Positions 53,464-62,613 of a DNA stretch of 64,000 bases are shown in pieces. Position numbers and translations under genes: made by a program. The notes under the pieces were generated by a model. It saw only the letters and a list, made by a program, of their open reading frames with translations. It did not search any database and was not told where the DNA came from. This DNA is from Pseudomonadota bacterium (GTDB lineage: Bacteria; Desulfobacterota; Desulfovibrionia; Desulfovibrionales; Desulfomicrobiaceae): NCBI GenBank assembly GCA_018902545.1, contig JAHIQM010000006.1, positions 1-64,000 of the forward strand. Reading direction: 5' to 3'. Position 1 is the first letter of the stretch; each line of letters starts with the position of its first letter.

Positions 53464-54600
53464 ATGAAACGACTTGGAGTACTGTGCATGGTTTTGGCCA
53501 TGGTTTGCGGCTTTGCCGGCATGGCCCTGGCGTCCGACACCGTTCGCGTCGGCGTGTTTCTGCCCCTGACCGGCCAGAACGCCTTTGGCGGGCAGCTTGA
53601 ACTGGAAGGCGTGCAGATGGCCCACAAGGAAATGGGCGAGGTTCTCGGCAAGAAGGTCGAGCTGTTCGTGGTTGACAACAAGTCCGACAAGGTTGAATCC
53701 GCCAACGCGGTCAAGCGCTTGATCGAAAAGGAAAAAGTTCAGGCCATCATCGGCACCTACGGTTCTTCCCTGGCCATGGCCGGTGGTGAAGTGTCCGAAA
53801 AGGCCGGCATCCCGCAGGTCGGCACCAGCTGCACCAACCCGCTGGTCACCCAGGGCAAGAAGTACATCTTCCGCGTGTGCTTCATCGACCCCTTCCAGGG
53901 CGCCGGTGCGGCCACCTATGCTTTCCGTGATCTGGGTCTGAAGAAGGCCGCCCTGTTGATCGACGTGGCCAACGACTACTCCGTGGGTCTGGCCAGCTTC
54001 TTCAACAAGTCCTTCACCAAGCTGGGCGGCGAGATCGTGTCCACCCTGAACTACCAGTCCGGCGACCAGGATTTCACTGCCCAGTTGCAGGAAATCATGA
54101 GCAAGCAGCCTGACGTGCTCTTCATTCCCTCCTACTTCGCTGAAGGCGCCATCATCATGAAGCAGGCTCAGGAGCTGGGCGCCACGTTCCAGATCATGGG
54201 CGGCGACGCCATGGACAACCCCGAGATCACCGCAATTGGCGGTTCCGCCGTGGAAGGTTTCATTCACACCACCTTCCCCTACGATCCCTCCATGCCCGAC
54301 ATGAATCCCGTGGCCCAGAAGTTCACCGCCGAGTGGACCAAGATCAATCCCGACAAGGATCCCAACGTCAATGCCGCGCTGGGCTATGACGCGTACATGA
54401 TCATCATGGACGCTATCACCCGCGCCGGCTCCGCCGAGCCCCAGGCCATCCGCGACGCGCTGGCCGCCACCAAGGACTTTGTCGGCGTGACGGGCATGAC
54501 CACCATCAACGAAACCCACGACGCCGAAAAGCCCGTCGGTCTGGTCAAGATCATTGATGGCAAGAAGACCTACGTTGGTGCCATCACTCCCGAACTCTAA
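53464..54600 (+). CDS. livJ: Branched-chain amino-acid ABC transporter, substrate-binding protein
   Basis: This protein of about 378 residues has a signal peptide (RLGVLCMVLAMVCGFAGMAL, then ASD). The mature protein matches Leu/Ile/Val-binding periplasmic proteins (VGVFLPLTGQNAFGG, VQAIIGTYGSSLAMAGGEVS). The ATG at 53464 has GGAGGAG upstream; a longer frame to 53272 continues from the IclR end and is not expected to be used. A strong stem-loop follows, then livHMGF. Confidence 0.92.
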   Translation: MKRLGVLCMVLAMVCGFAGMALASDTVRVGVFLPLTGQNAFGGQLELEGVQMAHKEMGEVLGKKVELFVVDNKSDKVESANAVKRLIEKEKVQAIIGTYGSSLAMAGGEVSEKAGIPQVGTSCTNPLVTQGKKYIFRVCFIDPFQGAGAATYAFRDLGLKKAALLIDVANDYSVGLASFFNKSFTKLGGEIVSTLNYQSGDQDFTAQLQEIMSKQPDVLFIPSYFAEGAIIMKQAQELGATFQIMGGDAMDNPEITAIGGSAVEGFIHTTFPYDPSMPDMNPVAQKFTAEWTKINPDKDPNVNAALGYDAYMIIMDAITRAGSAEPQAIRDALAATKDFVGVTGMTTINETHDAEKPVGLVKIIDGKKTYVGAITPEL

Positions 54601-54623
54601 TACCCAAACGTCCCTCTCGGGGC

Positions 54624-54656
54624 AAAGGCGGCAGGGGGAATCCCCTGCCGCCTTTT
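54624..54656 (+). terminator. Stem-loop between livJ and livH
   Basis: AAAGGCGGCAGGGG pairs with CCCCTGCCGCCTTT over 14 bp, followed by TTTT. It lies in the 72-bp gap after livJ and probably lets livJ be made in excess over the permease genes, as in other binding-protein operons. Confidence 0.8.
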
Positions 54657-54672
54657 CAGACAAGGAACGTCC

Positions 54673-55566
54673 ATGACTCTGGCAACATTCATACAACACT
54701 TCCTGAACAGCCTGACCTTGGGCAGCCTCTACGCGCTCATCGCCATCGGTTACACCATGGTCTACGGTATTTTGAGGCTGATCAACTTCGCACACAGCGA
54801 AATCTTCATGCTCGGGGCCTATTTCGTGTTCTGGGGCATTACCCTTTTTCACCTGCCCTGGGCCGCGGCCATGGTCGTCTCGATCATCTCCGTCGCGGGC
54901 ATCGGCATCCTGGTCGATCGCGTAGCCTACCGTCCATTGCGCGACGCACCACGCATCTCGGCCCTGATCAGCGCCATCGGCGTCTCCTTTTTTCTACAGA
55001 ACGTGGCCATCGTGTTCTTCCAGGCCATTCCGCGCCAGGTGTACCGCCCGCAATGGCTGGAACAGCCCATGCTGTGGGGCGACGTGCGCGTTTTGCCCCT
55101 GACCCTTTTCGTGCCGCTGCTGTCGTTTTGCCTGATGATGGTTCTGGTCTACATTGTCTATCACACCAAGGCCGGGCTCGGCATGCGGGCCATCAGCAAG
55201 GATATTGAGACGAGCTACCTCATGGGCGTACCCGTGAACAAGGTCATCGCCCTGACCTTTGGCATCGGCTCGGCCCTGGCTGCCGCGAGCGGCATCATGT
55301 GGGCCCTTCGGTATCCGCAATTACAGCCCATCATGGGCGCCATTCCCGGTTTCAAGGCCTTCATCGCGGCCGTTGTCGGCGGCATTGGGTCCATTCAGGG
55401 CGCGGTCATCGGCGGCCTGCTGCTGGGTTTCATTGAAATCATGACCGTGGCGTTTTTTCCGGATCTGGCAGGCTACCGTGACGCGTTCGCCTTCATCCTG
55501 CTCATCTGCGTGCTGCTGATCAAGCCGACCGGCATCATGGGCGTCAAGACGGAGGACAAGGTCTGA
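54673..55566 (+). CDS. livH: Branched-chain amino-acid ABC transporter permease LivH
   Basis: This 297-residue permease has about eight hydrophobic helices and the N-terminal LTLGSLYALIAIGYTMVYGI typical of LivH. EAA-like features occur near GVPVNKVIALTFGIGSALAA. It forms the membrane channel with LivM. Its end overlaps the livM start (TGATG). Confidence 0.93.
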   Translation: MTLATFIQHFLNSLTLGSLYALIAIGYTMVYGILRLINFAHSEIFMLGAYFVFWGITLFHLPWAAAMVVSIISVAGIGILVDRVAYRPLRDAPRISALISAIGVSFFLQNVAIVFFQAIPRQVYRPQWLEQPMLWGDVRVLPLTLFVPLLSFCLMMVLVYIVYHTKAGLGMRAISKDIETSYLMGVPVNKVIALTFGIGSALAAASGIMWALRYPQLQPIMGAIPGFKAFIAAVVGGIGSIQGAVIGGLLLGFIEIMTVAFFPDLAGYRDAFAFILLICVLLIKPTGIMGVKTEDKV

Positions 55567-56603
55567 TGAACCGCAACACAATCATTCTTCTCAACCTCGT
55601 GTTGGTGGCCTGCCTGGGCCTATTTTTGTGGTGGGCCGAGCGGTCCCTGGACGGCTACAAGATTCAGATTCTGAACCTCATCGCCGTGAACATCATCCTG
55701 GCCCTGTCCCTTAATCTCATCTACGGATTCACGGGCATGTTCAGCCTGGGGCATGCGGGGTTCATGGCCATCGGGGCCTATGTCTGCTCAATACTGATCA
55801 TGACGCCGGACCAGAAGGCCACGCTGTTCATCCTGCAGGCAGCCTTTCCCCTGGTGGAGAATGCCCACGCCCCCTTTCTGGTGGCTGTGATCGCCGGGGG
55901 ACTCGTGGCAGCCCTCTTCGGCATGGTCATCGGTGCGCCGCTCCTGCGCCTGGGTGACGACTATCTGGGCATCGCGACCCTCGGTTTTGCTGAGATCGTG
56001 CGCGTCATCGGCAATAACATCCCGCGCGTGACCAACGGGGCTCTGGGTTTCAAGGGCATCCCGGATCACGCCAACCTGTGGTGGAACTTCGGTTGGTGCC
56101 TGCTGACCCTCTATTTCGTCATTCGCATCGTGAACAGCAACACGGGCAACGTCTTCAAGGCCATCCGTGACGACGAGACTGCGGCCAAGGCCATGGGCAT
56201 CAACGTCTTTAAGATGAAGCTGTTGTCTTTCACCTTTGGCGCTTTTTTCGCCGGGGTGGGCGGGGCGTTGCTGGCGAGTCTGTTGACCACCATCGACCCC
56301 AAGATGTTCCTCTTCACCCTGACCTTCAGCGTCCTCATGATCGTGGTTACCGGCGGACTCGGCTCCATCACCGGGTCCATTCTGGCGGGCATAGGCATTA
56401 CCGTGATGCTGGAATGGCTTCGGTTCGTGGAAAACCCCATCACCATCGGGGACTGGAGCATGAATGGCATCCCCGGTATGCGGATGGTCGTCTTTTCGCT
56501 GGTACTCATCCTGGTCATTCTCTTCAGACGTGAGGGGATCATGGGCATGCGTGAGATCACCTGGGACGGCATTGCCCGGTTCATGAAGAGAGGTAAGGCA
56601 TGA
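55566..56603 (+). CDS. livM: Branched-chain amino-acid ABC transporter permease LivM
   Basis: This 345-residue permease has about ten helices. ALSLNLIYGFTGMFSLGHAG, followed by FMAIGAY, and the later AGVGGALLASL are the usual LivM blocks. Its end overlaps the livG start by 4 bp. It pairs with LivH in the channel. Confidence 0.93.
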   Translation: MNRNTIILLNLVLVACLGLFLWWAERSLDGYKIQILNLIAVNIILALSLNLIYGFTGMFSLGHAGFMAIGAYVCSILIMTPDQKATLFILQAAFPLVENAHAPFLVAVIAGGLVAALFGMVIGAPLLRLGDDYLGIATLGFAEIVRVIGNNIPRVTNGALGFKGIPDHANLWWNFGWCLLTLYFVIRIVNSNTGNVFKAIRDDETAAKAMGINVFKMKLLSFTFGAFFAGVGGALLASLLTTIDPKMFLFTLTFSVLMIVVTGGLGSITGSILAGIGITVMLEWLRFVENPITIGDWSMNGIPGMRMVVFSLVLILVILFRREGIMGMREITWDGIARFMKRGKA

Positions 56604-57379
56604 GCACGATTCTCGAAACCAGAAATCTGACCATGCGCTTCGGTGGCCTGGTCGCCGTGTCGGATTTTAGCGCCAGCGTCCCCCAGGGCAGCATTACCGG
56701 GCTCATCGGCCCCAACGGCGCGGGCAAGACGACCTGCTTCAACATGGTCACCGGTTTTTATCGGCCCACCGAAGGCCAGGTCTTCTTCGAAGGCCAGGAT
56801 CTGACCGGCAAGAACCCGCATCAGGTCTGCCAGGCCGGCATCGCCCGCACCTTTCAGAACATCCGTCTGTTCGGCAATGAAACCGCCCTTGAGAACGTCA
56901 TGATCGGCAGTTTCGTGCGCCAGCGCACGGGCTGGCTCCAGGCCGTGCTCATGACCCCCATGGCCCTGCGCGAGGATATTGAGATCCGTAAGCGTTCCAT
57001 GGAACTGCTCGAAGTCGTGGGCCTTGGCTCCATCGCGAACGAAAAGGCCAACAGCCTGCCCTACGGTGCCCAGCGGCGTCTGGAAATCGCCCGCGCTCTG
57101 GCCACGGGGCCGCGATTCCTGCTCCTCGACGAGCCTGCGGCGGGCATGAACCCCCAGGAGTCCATGGAACTGATGGACTTCATCCGCACCATTCGCACCC
57201 GCTTCGACCTGACCATCCTGCTCATCGAGCACGACATGAAAGTAGTCATGGGCGTGTGCGAGCACATGTGGGTTCTGGACTACGGAGTGACCATCGCCGA
57301 AGGCGGCCCTGAATCCATCCAGTCCAATCCCAAGGTCATTGAAGCCTATCTGGGTGAGGAGTACGTGAATTATGCTTAA
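56600..57379 (+). CDS. livG: Branched-chain amino-acid ABC transporter ATPase LivG
   Basis: This 259-residue ATPase has Walker A GPNGAGKT (about 38-45), the LivG-type insert (FYRPTEGQVFFEGQDLTGKN), LPYGAQRRLEIARALA as signature and LLLDEPAAGMNPQE as Walker B. LivG lacks the canonical LSGGQ, as is normal for the family. Overlaps livF by 8 bp. Confidence 0.94.
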   Translation: MSTILETRNLTMRFGGLVAVSDFSASVPQGSITGLIGPNGAGKTTCFNMVTGFYRPTEGQVFFEGQDLTGKNPHQVCQAGIARTFQNIRLFGNETALENVMIGSFVRQRTGWLQAVLMTPMALREDIEIRKRSMELLEVVGLGSIANEKANSLPYGAQRRLEIARALATGPRFLLLDEPAAGMNPQESMELMDFIRTIRTRFDLTILLIEHDMKVVMGVCEHMWVLDYGVTIAEGGPESIQSNPKVIEAYLGEEYVNYA

Positions 57380-58076
57380 GATCAGCGACCTGCATGTCTA
57401 TTACGGGGGTATCCACGCCTTGAAGGGGATTTCCCTCGATGTGCCCACGGGCCAGATCGTGACCCTCATCGGCGCCAACGGGGCGGGCAAGAGCAGTACG
57501 CTCAGGGCCATCTCCGGGCTGATCAAGAACAAGAAGGGAACTATCGTCTACAACGACCGCGATATCACCACCCTCGACCCGGTGGAGATCGTCAAGAGCG
57601 GCATTGTCATGTCTCCCGAGGGGCGGCGCATCTTCCCGCATCTCTCGGTGACCGAGAACCTGTACCTGGGGGCTTTCAGCCGCAGCGACAAGGACGGCAT
57701 CGAGCGCGACAAGGAGTGGGTCTTCGACCTCTTCCCGCGCATGCGCGAGCGCCAGAACCAGAAGGGCGGCACCCTGTCCGGCGGTGAGCAGCAGATGCTG
57801 GCCGTGGCCCGGGCGCTGATGAGCGCCCCCGACGTGGTCATGCTCGACGAACCGTCCCTGGGATTGGCTCCGCTCCTGGTCAGGGACGTGTTCGAGATCA
57901 TCAAAGTCATCAACGCCCAGGGCAAGACCGTGGTCCTGGTCGAGCAGAACGCGTTTGCGGCCCTCAAGGTGGCCCATCACGCCTACGTGCTCGAAACGGG
58001 AGTCATCGTGCTGCAGGGCACGGGCGAGGAACTCCTGAACGACGAACGTGTCATCCAGGCCTACCTGGGGGGCTAA
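57372..58076 (+). CDS. livF: Branched-chain amino-acid ABC transporter ATPase LivF
   Basis: This 234-residue ATPase has Walker A GANGAGKS (about 35-42), the LSGGEQQMLAVARALM signature and VMLDEPSLGLAP Walker B. It works with LivG to drive uptake. It ends the liv operon before a terminator at 58134. Confidence 0.94.
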   Translation: MLKISDLHVYYGGIHALKGISLDVPTGQIVTLIGANGAGKSSTLRAISGLIKNKKGTIVYNDRDITTLDPVEIVKSGIVMSPEGRRIFPHLSVTENLYLGAFSRSDKDGIERDKEWVFDLFPRMRERQNQKGGTLSGGEQQMLAVARALMSAPDVVMLDEPSLGLAPLLVRDVFEIIKVINAQGKTVVLVEQNAFAALKVAHHAYVLETGVIVLQGTGEELLNDERVIQAYLGG

Positions 58077-58133
58077 AGCCGGGCCCGCAAAGCCTTCAGA
58101 CCATGCCCGTCCGGTTTTTTGGGTTCACCGCAC

Positions 58134-58166
58134 GCCCTCCCTCTCTCTTGAGACGGAGGGCTTTTT
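58134..58166 (+). terminator. Rho-independent terminator of the liv operon
   Basis: GCCCTCC (58134-58140) and GGAGGGC (58155-58161) form the stem, followed by TTTTTC. It lies about 57 bp after the livF stop. Confidence 0.8.
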
Positions 58167-58279
58167 CTTGCCTGCGGCGCTGTTCATCCATCGCTCCAGG
58201 CGGTTTGGGTATGGCCAAATTGGGCTTCTCATGCAGGGCGCAAACGGATAGGGTGCATCTCCGATGCGTTCGGGCAAGG

Positions 58280-58327
58280 GCTTGGCCCGCCTGCCGCAAG
58301 GCCACGGGACTCTTTGGCGGGCCAAGC
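58280..58327 (+). promoter_or_regulatory. Strong hairpin in the leader of nfnAB
   Basis: GCTTGGCCCGCC (58280-58291) and GGCGGGCCAAGC (58316-58327) form a perfect 12-bp stem with a 24-nt loop. It lies 53 bp before the nfnA start. There is no T-run after it, so it is more likely a leader structure or small repeat than a terminator. The rest of 58167-58380 has no gene. Confidence 0.4.
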
Positions 58328-58380
58328 GGCACGTTTAGAGTTCCGTCCCGCATCGTCATGCATGCAAGGGGGAGACACTT

Positions 58381-59214
58381 ATGTTCAAGATAGTCAGGCG
58401 AGAGGAGATGTCCGGCGGAACGGTCATCCTGAATGAAATCGAGGCGCCGCGTATCGCCGCCAAGGCCCGTCCGGGCCAGTTTCTCATCCTGAAGGCCAAC
58501 GAGAATGGCGAGCGCATCCCGCTGACCATGGCCGAGACGGATCCGGTCAAGGGGACCGTGACGGTCATTTATATGGTGGTCGGCAAGAGTACGGAGCTTT
58601 TTTCGCGCCTGCAGGTCGGAGATTTTTTCCAGAACGTCATCGGCCCTCTGGGTCAGCCCACGCACATCGAGAGCGGCAAGAATGTGGTCTGCGTTGGCGG
58701 TGGGACCGGAGTGGCGGTGCTGCATCCCATCGCCCGGGGCATGAAGGAAGCCGGTAGCCGGGTGACGACCATCATCGGAGCCCGCAACAAAGACCTGCTC
58801 ATTCTCGAAGACAAGATGCGCCTGGCCTCCCACGAACTGCACATCTGCACCGACGACGGCAGCCACGGCCGTAAGGGTTTCGTGACCGAAGTGCTCAAGG
58901 AACTCCTGCAGCAGGGCGGGATCGATCAGGTGGTGGCCATCGGCCCCGTGCCGATGATGAAGTTCGTTTCCCTGCTGACCAAGGAGTTCGGCGTCCCGAC
59001 CCTGGTCAGCCTCAATCCGATCATGATCGACGGCACGGGCATGTGCGGCGGTTGCCGGGTCACCGTGGGCGGGGAAACCAAGTTCGGGTGCGTGGACGGC
59101 CCGGAATTTGACGGGCACCAGGTCAATTTCGACGAGCTGATGCTGCGCCTGCAGGCCTATACGGAGCAGGAAAAGCTCAGCCGTCACATGTGTAAATGCG
59201 AGGGGGAACGCTAG
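58381..59214 (+). CDS. nfnA: NfnA, small subunit of NAD-dependent ferredoxin:NADP oxidoreductase (SudB)
   Basis: This 277-residue protein has a ferredoxin-reductase fold: N-terminal FAD barrel (ARPGQFLILKANENGERIPL) then a NAD part (NVVCVGGGTGVAVLHPIARG). The C-terminal MCGGCRVTVGG and FGCVDGPEFDGHQV carry [2Fe-2S] cysteines. With NfnB it bifurcates electrons between NADH, NADPH and ferredoxin; older annotations call it sulfide dehydrogenase subunit B. It starts after a GGGGGA site. Directly joined to nfnB. Confidence 0.9.
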   Translation: MFKIVRREEMSGGTVILNEIEAPRIAAKARPGQFLILKANENGERIPLTMAETDPVKGTVTVIYMVVGKSTELFSRLQVGDFFQNVIGPLGQPTHIESGKNVVCVGGGTGVAVLHPIARGMKEAGSRVTTIIGARNKDLLILEDKMRLASHELHICTDDGSHGRKGFVTEVLKELLQQGGIDQVVAIGPVPMMKFVSLLTKEFGVPTLVSLNPIMIDGTGMCGGCRVTVGGETKFGCVDGPEFDGHQVNFDELMLRLQAYTEQEKLSRHMCKCEGER

Positions 59215-60615
59215 ATGGGGGACGGTAGCAAGAAGTCACGGCAGGCCATGCCGGAACAGGATCCCAAGGTTCGGGCCCGGAATTTCGAGGAAGTGCCGCT
59301 TGGCTACACCCCGGAGTTGGCGGTGGCCGAGGCGGGGCGTTGCCTGCAGTGCAAGAACCCGCTCTGTGTGCAGGGCTGCCCGGTCGGGGTCGATATTCCG
59401 GCCTTTATCAACCATATCGCCGACGGAAAATTCGACCAGGCCATCGGCAAGATATGGGAGCGCAACAGTCTGCCGGCAGTCTGCGGACGGGTCTGCCCGC
59501 AGGAGATCCAGTGTGAGGGCAACTGCATCCTCGGCCGCAAGGGCGAACCCGTGGCCATCGGCAACCTGGAGCGTTTCGCGGCGGACTGGGAGCGGGCCCA
59601 GCAGGTCTGCGAGTTGCCGCAGCGCGAGAAGTCCACGGGCAAGAAGGTGGCCGTGGTCGGCTCCGGACCGTCCGGTCTGACCGTGGCCGGAGACCTGATT
59701 TTAAAAGGGCACGAGGTCACCATTTTCGAGGCTTTTCACAAGCCCGGCGGAGTGCTGGTCTACGGCATCCCCGAGTTCCGGCTGCCCAAGGACATCGTCG
59801 CCTCGGAAGTGTCCTGCCTGCAGACCCAGGGCGTGAAAATCGAGTGTGACGTGGTCGTGGGACGCACCGAGACGGTGGACGAACTCTTTGAGCTTGGTTT
59901 TGACGCCGTGTACCTTGGTGTCGGTGCGGGTCTGCCCCGGTTCATGAACATTCCCGGCGAAAACCTGATCGGGGTGCTTTCGGCCAATGAATACCTGACC
60001 CGGGCCAATCTGATGAAAGCCTATCTTTTCCCGCAGGTGGACACGCCCATCCCTCAGGGCCGTCATGTGGTGGTACTGGGCGGGGGCAATGTGGCCATGG
60101 ACAGCGCCCGTACGGCCATGCGCCTCGGCGCTGACAAGGTCAGCATCGTTTACCGCCGGTCAAGGGCGGAGATGCCAGCGCGTAGCGCCGAGATCCATCA
60201 CGCCGAGGAAGAGGGGCTCCATTTCGAGCTGCTGTCCAACCCGGTACGCTACATCGGGGACGAGAAAGGACGGCTCAAAGGCGTTGAATGCGTGCGCATG
60301 GAACTCGGTGAGCCCGACAGTTCGGGACGCAGGCGTCCGGTGGCCGTCCCTGGCTCGGAGTTCATCATTGACTGCGATCTGGCTATCGTGGCCATCGGTT
60401 CCGGGGCCAACCCGCTCCTGACCCGCTCCACCCCGGATCTGCCCCTGGCCAGGAACGGATACATCCTTGCCAATCCCATGACCGGCAAGACCGGCAAAAA
60501 AGCGGTCTGGGCCGGAGGCGACATCGTCACCGGAGCCGCCACGGTCATCCTGGCCATGGGCGCGGGCAGAAAGGCGGCGGACTCCATCCACGAATACCTG
60601 ACCTGGGGTTGGTAG
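59215..60615 (+). CDS. nfnB: NfnB, large subunit of NAD-dependent ferredoxin:NADP oxidoreductase (GltA/SudA family)
   Basis: This 466-residue protein has two N-terminal [4Fe-4S] cluster regions: CLQCKNPLCVQGCPVGVDIP, and CGRVCPQEIQCEGNCILG. An FAD-binding GSGPSGLTVAGDL is near 147 and an NADP-binding GGGNVAMDSARTAM near 288. It matches the glutamate synthase small-subunit family. The start codon follows the nfnA stop immediately. No gltB glutamate synthase large gene is adjacent, which favours the Nfn role. Confidence 0.9.
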   Translation: MGDGSKKSRQAMPEQDPKVRARNFEEVPLGYTPELAVAEAGRCLQCKNPLCVQGCPVGVDIPAFINHIADGKFDQAIGKIWERNSLPAVCGRVCPQEIQCEGNCILGRKGEPVAIGNLERFAADWERAQQVCELPQREKSTGKKVAVVGSGPSGLTVAGDLILKGHEVTIFEAFHKPGGVLVYGIPEFRLPKDIVASEVSCLQTQGVKIECDVVVGRTETVDELFELGFDAVYLGVGAGLPRFMNIPGENLIGVLSANEYLTRANLMKAYLFPQVDTPIPQGRHVVVLGGGNVAMDSARTAMRLGADKVSIVYRRSRAEMPARSAEIHHAEEEGLHFELLSNPVRYIGDEKGRLKGVECVRMELGEPDSSGRRRPVAVPGSEFIIDCDLAIVAIGSGANPLLTRSTPDLPLARNGYILANPMTGKTGKKAVWAGGDIVTGAATVILAMGAGRKAADSIHEYLTWGW

Positions 60616-60656
60616 AACCGATGTCATAGAAAGATTGCGCATTTGGCCTGATAGAA

Positions 60657-60714
60657 CGCTGCCCCCGGCAGGTTGTTGCGGATAGATTTCCGCCGCACCC
60701 TGCCGGGGGCAGCG
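60657..60714 (+). terminator. Long stem-loop after nfnB
   Basis: CGCTGCCCCCGGCAGG (60657-60672) and CCTGCCGGGGGCAGCG (60699-60714) form a perfect 16-bp stem, with a 26-nt loop that has an inner TGCGG/CCGCA pairing. It lies about 40 bp after the nfnB stop and is followed by ACGTTTTAG. Confidence 0.75.
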
Positions 60715-60848
60715 ACGTTTTAGCTGCACCGCACGATTTGCCAGGGCCAGGGGGGCGACTACCGGATAACTTTGAGTGTCGCGCGCCGCCAATTTCCAAA
60801 TCCAAACTCAAAAGACATCACCGCAAAAGTTTCGAACGATTCCGAGTG

Positions 60849-60935
60849 TCATTACCGCAAAGGCGGGAATCCATTTTTTTCAGACAGTTAAAAAAGCGAA
60901 GTTCTCCTTCTTCTAGGGGATGACGACTTTTTGCT
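60849..60935. repeat. dRS3-like element (copy 3), same structure as 28922-29004
   Basis: GTCATTACCGCAAAGGCGGG with AATCCATTTTTTTCA is followed by GACAGTTAAAAAAGCG and TAGGGGATGACGACTTTTTG. The order and ends match copy 2, with variation in the middle. It lies in the gap between nfnB and the TAXI-TRAP genes. Confidence 0.65.
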
Positions 60936-61553
60936 GTGACGTCTCAAAAGGGGCGCTGCTCATCGCCTACTCCAAGCAATACAAAATGGTCTGTATCAAG
61001 TGAACAATTTTCATTTTTTGTGTTGTTATGTTGCAGCATGACGATGAATATTCACGATTAATGAAAAAATCGATTATCGAGTCGATTTTTTCCGGAAAAT
61101 CGGACTCATTTTGCAGCGGATAGATGCTGTTTTTTGAAGTATAATTGAGTGGTTTTGTGAAATTGCGTTTGTGATATTTATATATAATATCAAATTTCTA
61201 TAATTTTTCAATTCAAAAATTTAACTTTGTAGAGGTTGTAATCGCAATTTTTGAATTAGTGCATTTTGATAAATTTATCACGAGCGTAAGCTGTTTGTGC
61301 AAACAGTTTAAATGGTGCGTTTTTTCGTTCATTTGCGAAAAAAAAGGATGATTTTTTTATAAAATCTTGCAGCGAACTTTGTCCGCGCGTAGGGAAATTC
61401 AAATAAATTTAACCGTTGGAGGGTATTTAATTTTTTTGAACATTCCATTGCGGCCTAGTGCCGCACGGGTTTTTTGTGAAGTCGGGAACGAGAAAACCAA
61501 CAGTGGTATGTATCAACGTTACATTTTTTGAAAAACATCATGAGGAGTGGGTA
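60936..61553 (+). promoter_or_regulatory. AT-rich structured region upstream of the TAXI-TRAP operon
   Basis: About 600 bp with no gene recognised. It holds three stem-loops: AAAAAATCGA/TCGATTTTTT (61064-61091, terminator-like), the perfect palindrome CTGTTTGTGCAAACAG (61291-61306, operator-like), and TTTTTTCG/CGAAAAAA (61320-61343). The drop in GC is striking against its neighbours. No clear sigma-70 or sigma-54 boxes were found, so the promoter is unplaced. Confidence 0.4.
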
Positions 61554-62537
61554 ATGAAAAAAATCGTCGTATTGGGCTCAATGCTGATTGCATGCCTGTT
61601 GTTTTCCGGATTGGCGGAAGCAAAAGCCACTAAAATCAAGTGGGGTGCGACGAGTACCCGCTCTGGATTGTATGCAAACACGGTCGCCCAGGCTGCGCTT
61701 GTGAATCAAACTTTTCCTGAAATTGAGATTACTGTGGTTGAAACCGGGGGGTATGTCGAAAATCTGGTGCGCACCCAGAAGAAAACCATTCATCTCGGCC
61801 CCGCCAGCGCCGCGGCCGCCTACGCAGCCTACGCCGGGATCATCGACTATGAGGGGAAGCAGCTTGCCGACCTTCGTTCCCTGTGGGGCGGATATGTGAC
61901 TCCGATTCACATCGTCACTTCCAAAAAGAGCGGTGTTACCCGTATCGAGGATCTGAACGGCGTCAGCTTTGCCATGAATCCCGGAACCACCTCCGGGCGA
62001 CTGATCGAACTGCTTTTCGATGCGTTGGATATCAAGCCTGACTACAAGATGATGGGCATTGGCGCCAGCGTCGATGCCATGAAGGGCGGCGTGGTTGAGG
62101 GATGGATGAAGGCCGGGTTTAAAGACGCGGCAATCATGGATATCGAATCGACCATGGACATCAATGTTCTGACGGTGACTCAGGAAATGATCGACAAGAT
62201 GAATGCCAAGTATCCCGCTCATGGTCTAATGATGACTATTCCGACCGGACTTTTCAATGCGGTCACCGCCGAGCAGTTGAGTTTCGCTTATGTGGTCAGC
62301 GACTTTGTCCACAAGGATGTCCCGGATGAGGTTGTCGAGAAGATTCTCAAGGCCACTTATGACAAACGTGAGGAATTGGTCAGCAATATCGCAACCCTCC
62401 GTGAGGGACGTTTTGCCGAGATGTATGATGTCGCCATCGAATATAATCTGGCGGTGCCCTTTCATCCTGCGGCAGCAAAATTCTACCAAGAGACTTTAGG
62501 CGTTACCATTCCGGAAAAACTTCTGCCGCCTAAATGA
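61554..62537 (+). CDS. TAXI-family TRAP transporter solute-binding protein
   Basis: This protein of about 327 residues has a signal peptide (VVLGSMLIACLLFSGLAEA). The body fits the TAXI family (WGATSTRSGLYANTVAQAAL, then IHLGPASAAAAYAAYAG, GVSFAMNPGTTSGRLIELLF), which binds a ligand for a proton or sodium-driven TRAP permease. The ligand is unknown. The ATG at 61554 has GAGGAG upstream; an earlier in-frame start at 61458 has no such site. First gene of a three-gene unit with 62614-63000 and the fused permease. Confidence 0.88.
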   Translation: MKKIVVLGSMLIACLLFSGLAEAKATKIKWGATSTRSGLYANTVAQAALVNQTFPEIEITVVETGGYVENLVRTQKKTIHLGPASAAAAYAAYAGIIDYEGKQLADLRSLWGGYVTPIHIVTSKKSGVTRIEDLNGVSFAMNPGTTSGRLIELLFDALDIKPDYKMMGIGASVDAMKGGVVEGWMKAGFKDAAIMDIESTMDINVLTVTQEMIDKMNAKYPAHGLMMTIPTGLFNAVTAEQLSFAYVVSDFVHKDVPDEVVEKILKATYDKREELVSNIATLREGRFAEMYDVAIEYNLAVPFHPAAAKFYQETLGVTIPEKLLPPK

Positions 62538-62613
62538 TGCATCCCTCACGATGTGAGATATGGCAAGTGGTTGAATTGGAGTGCTTTCCTTATGCATACT
62601 GGAGGACATAACG

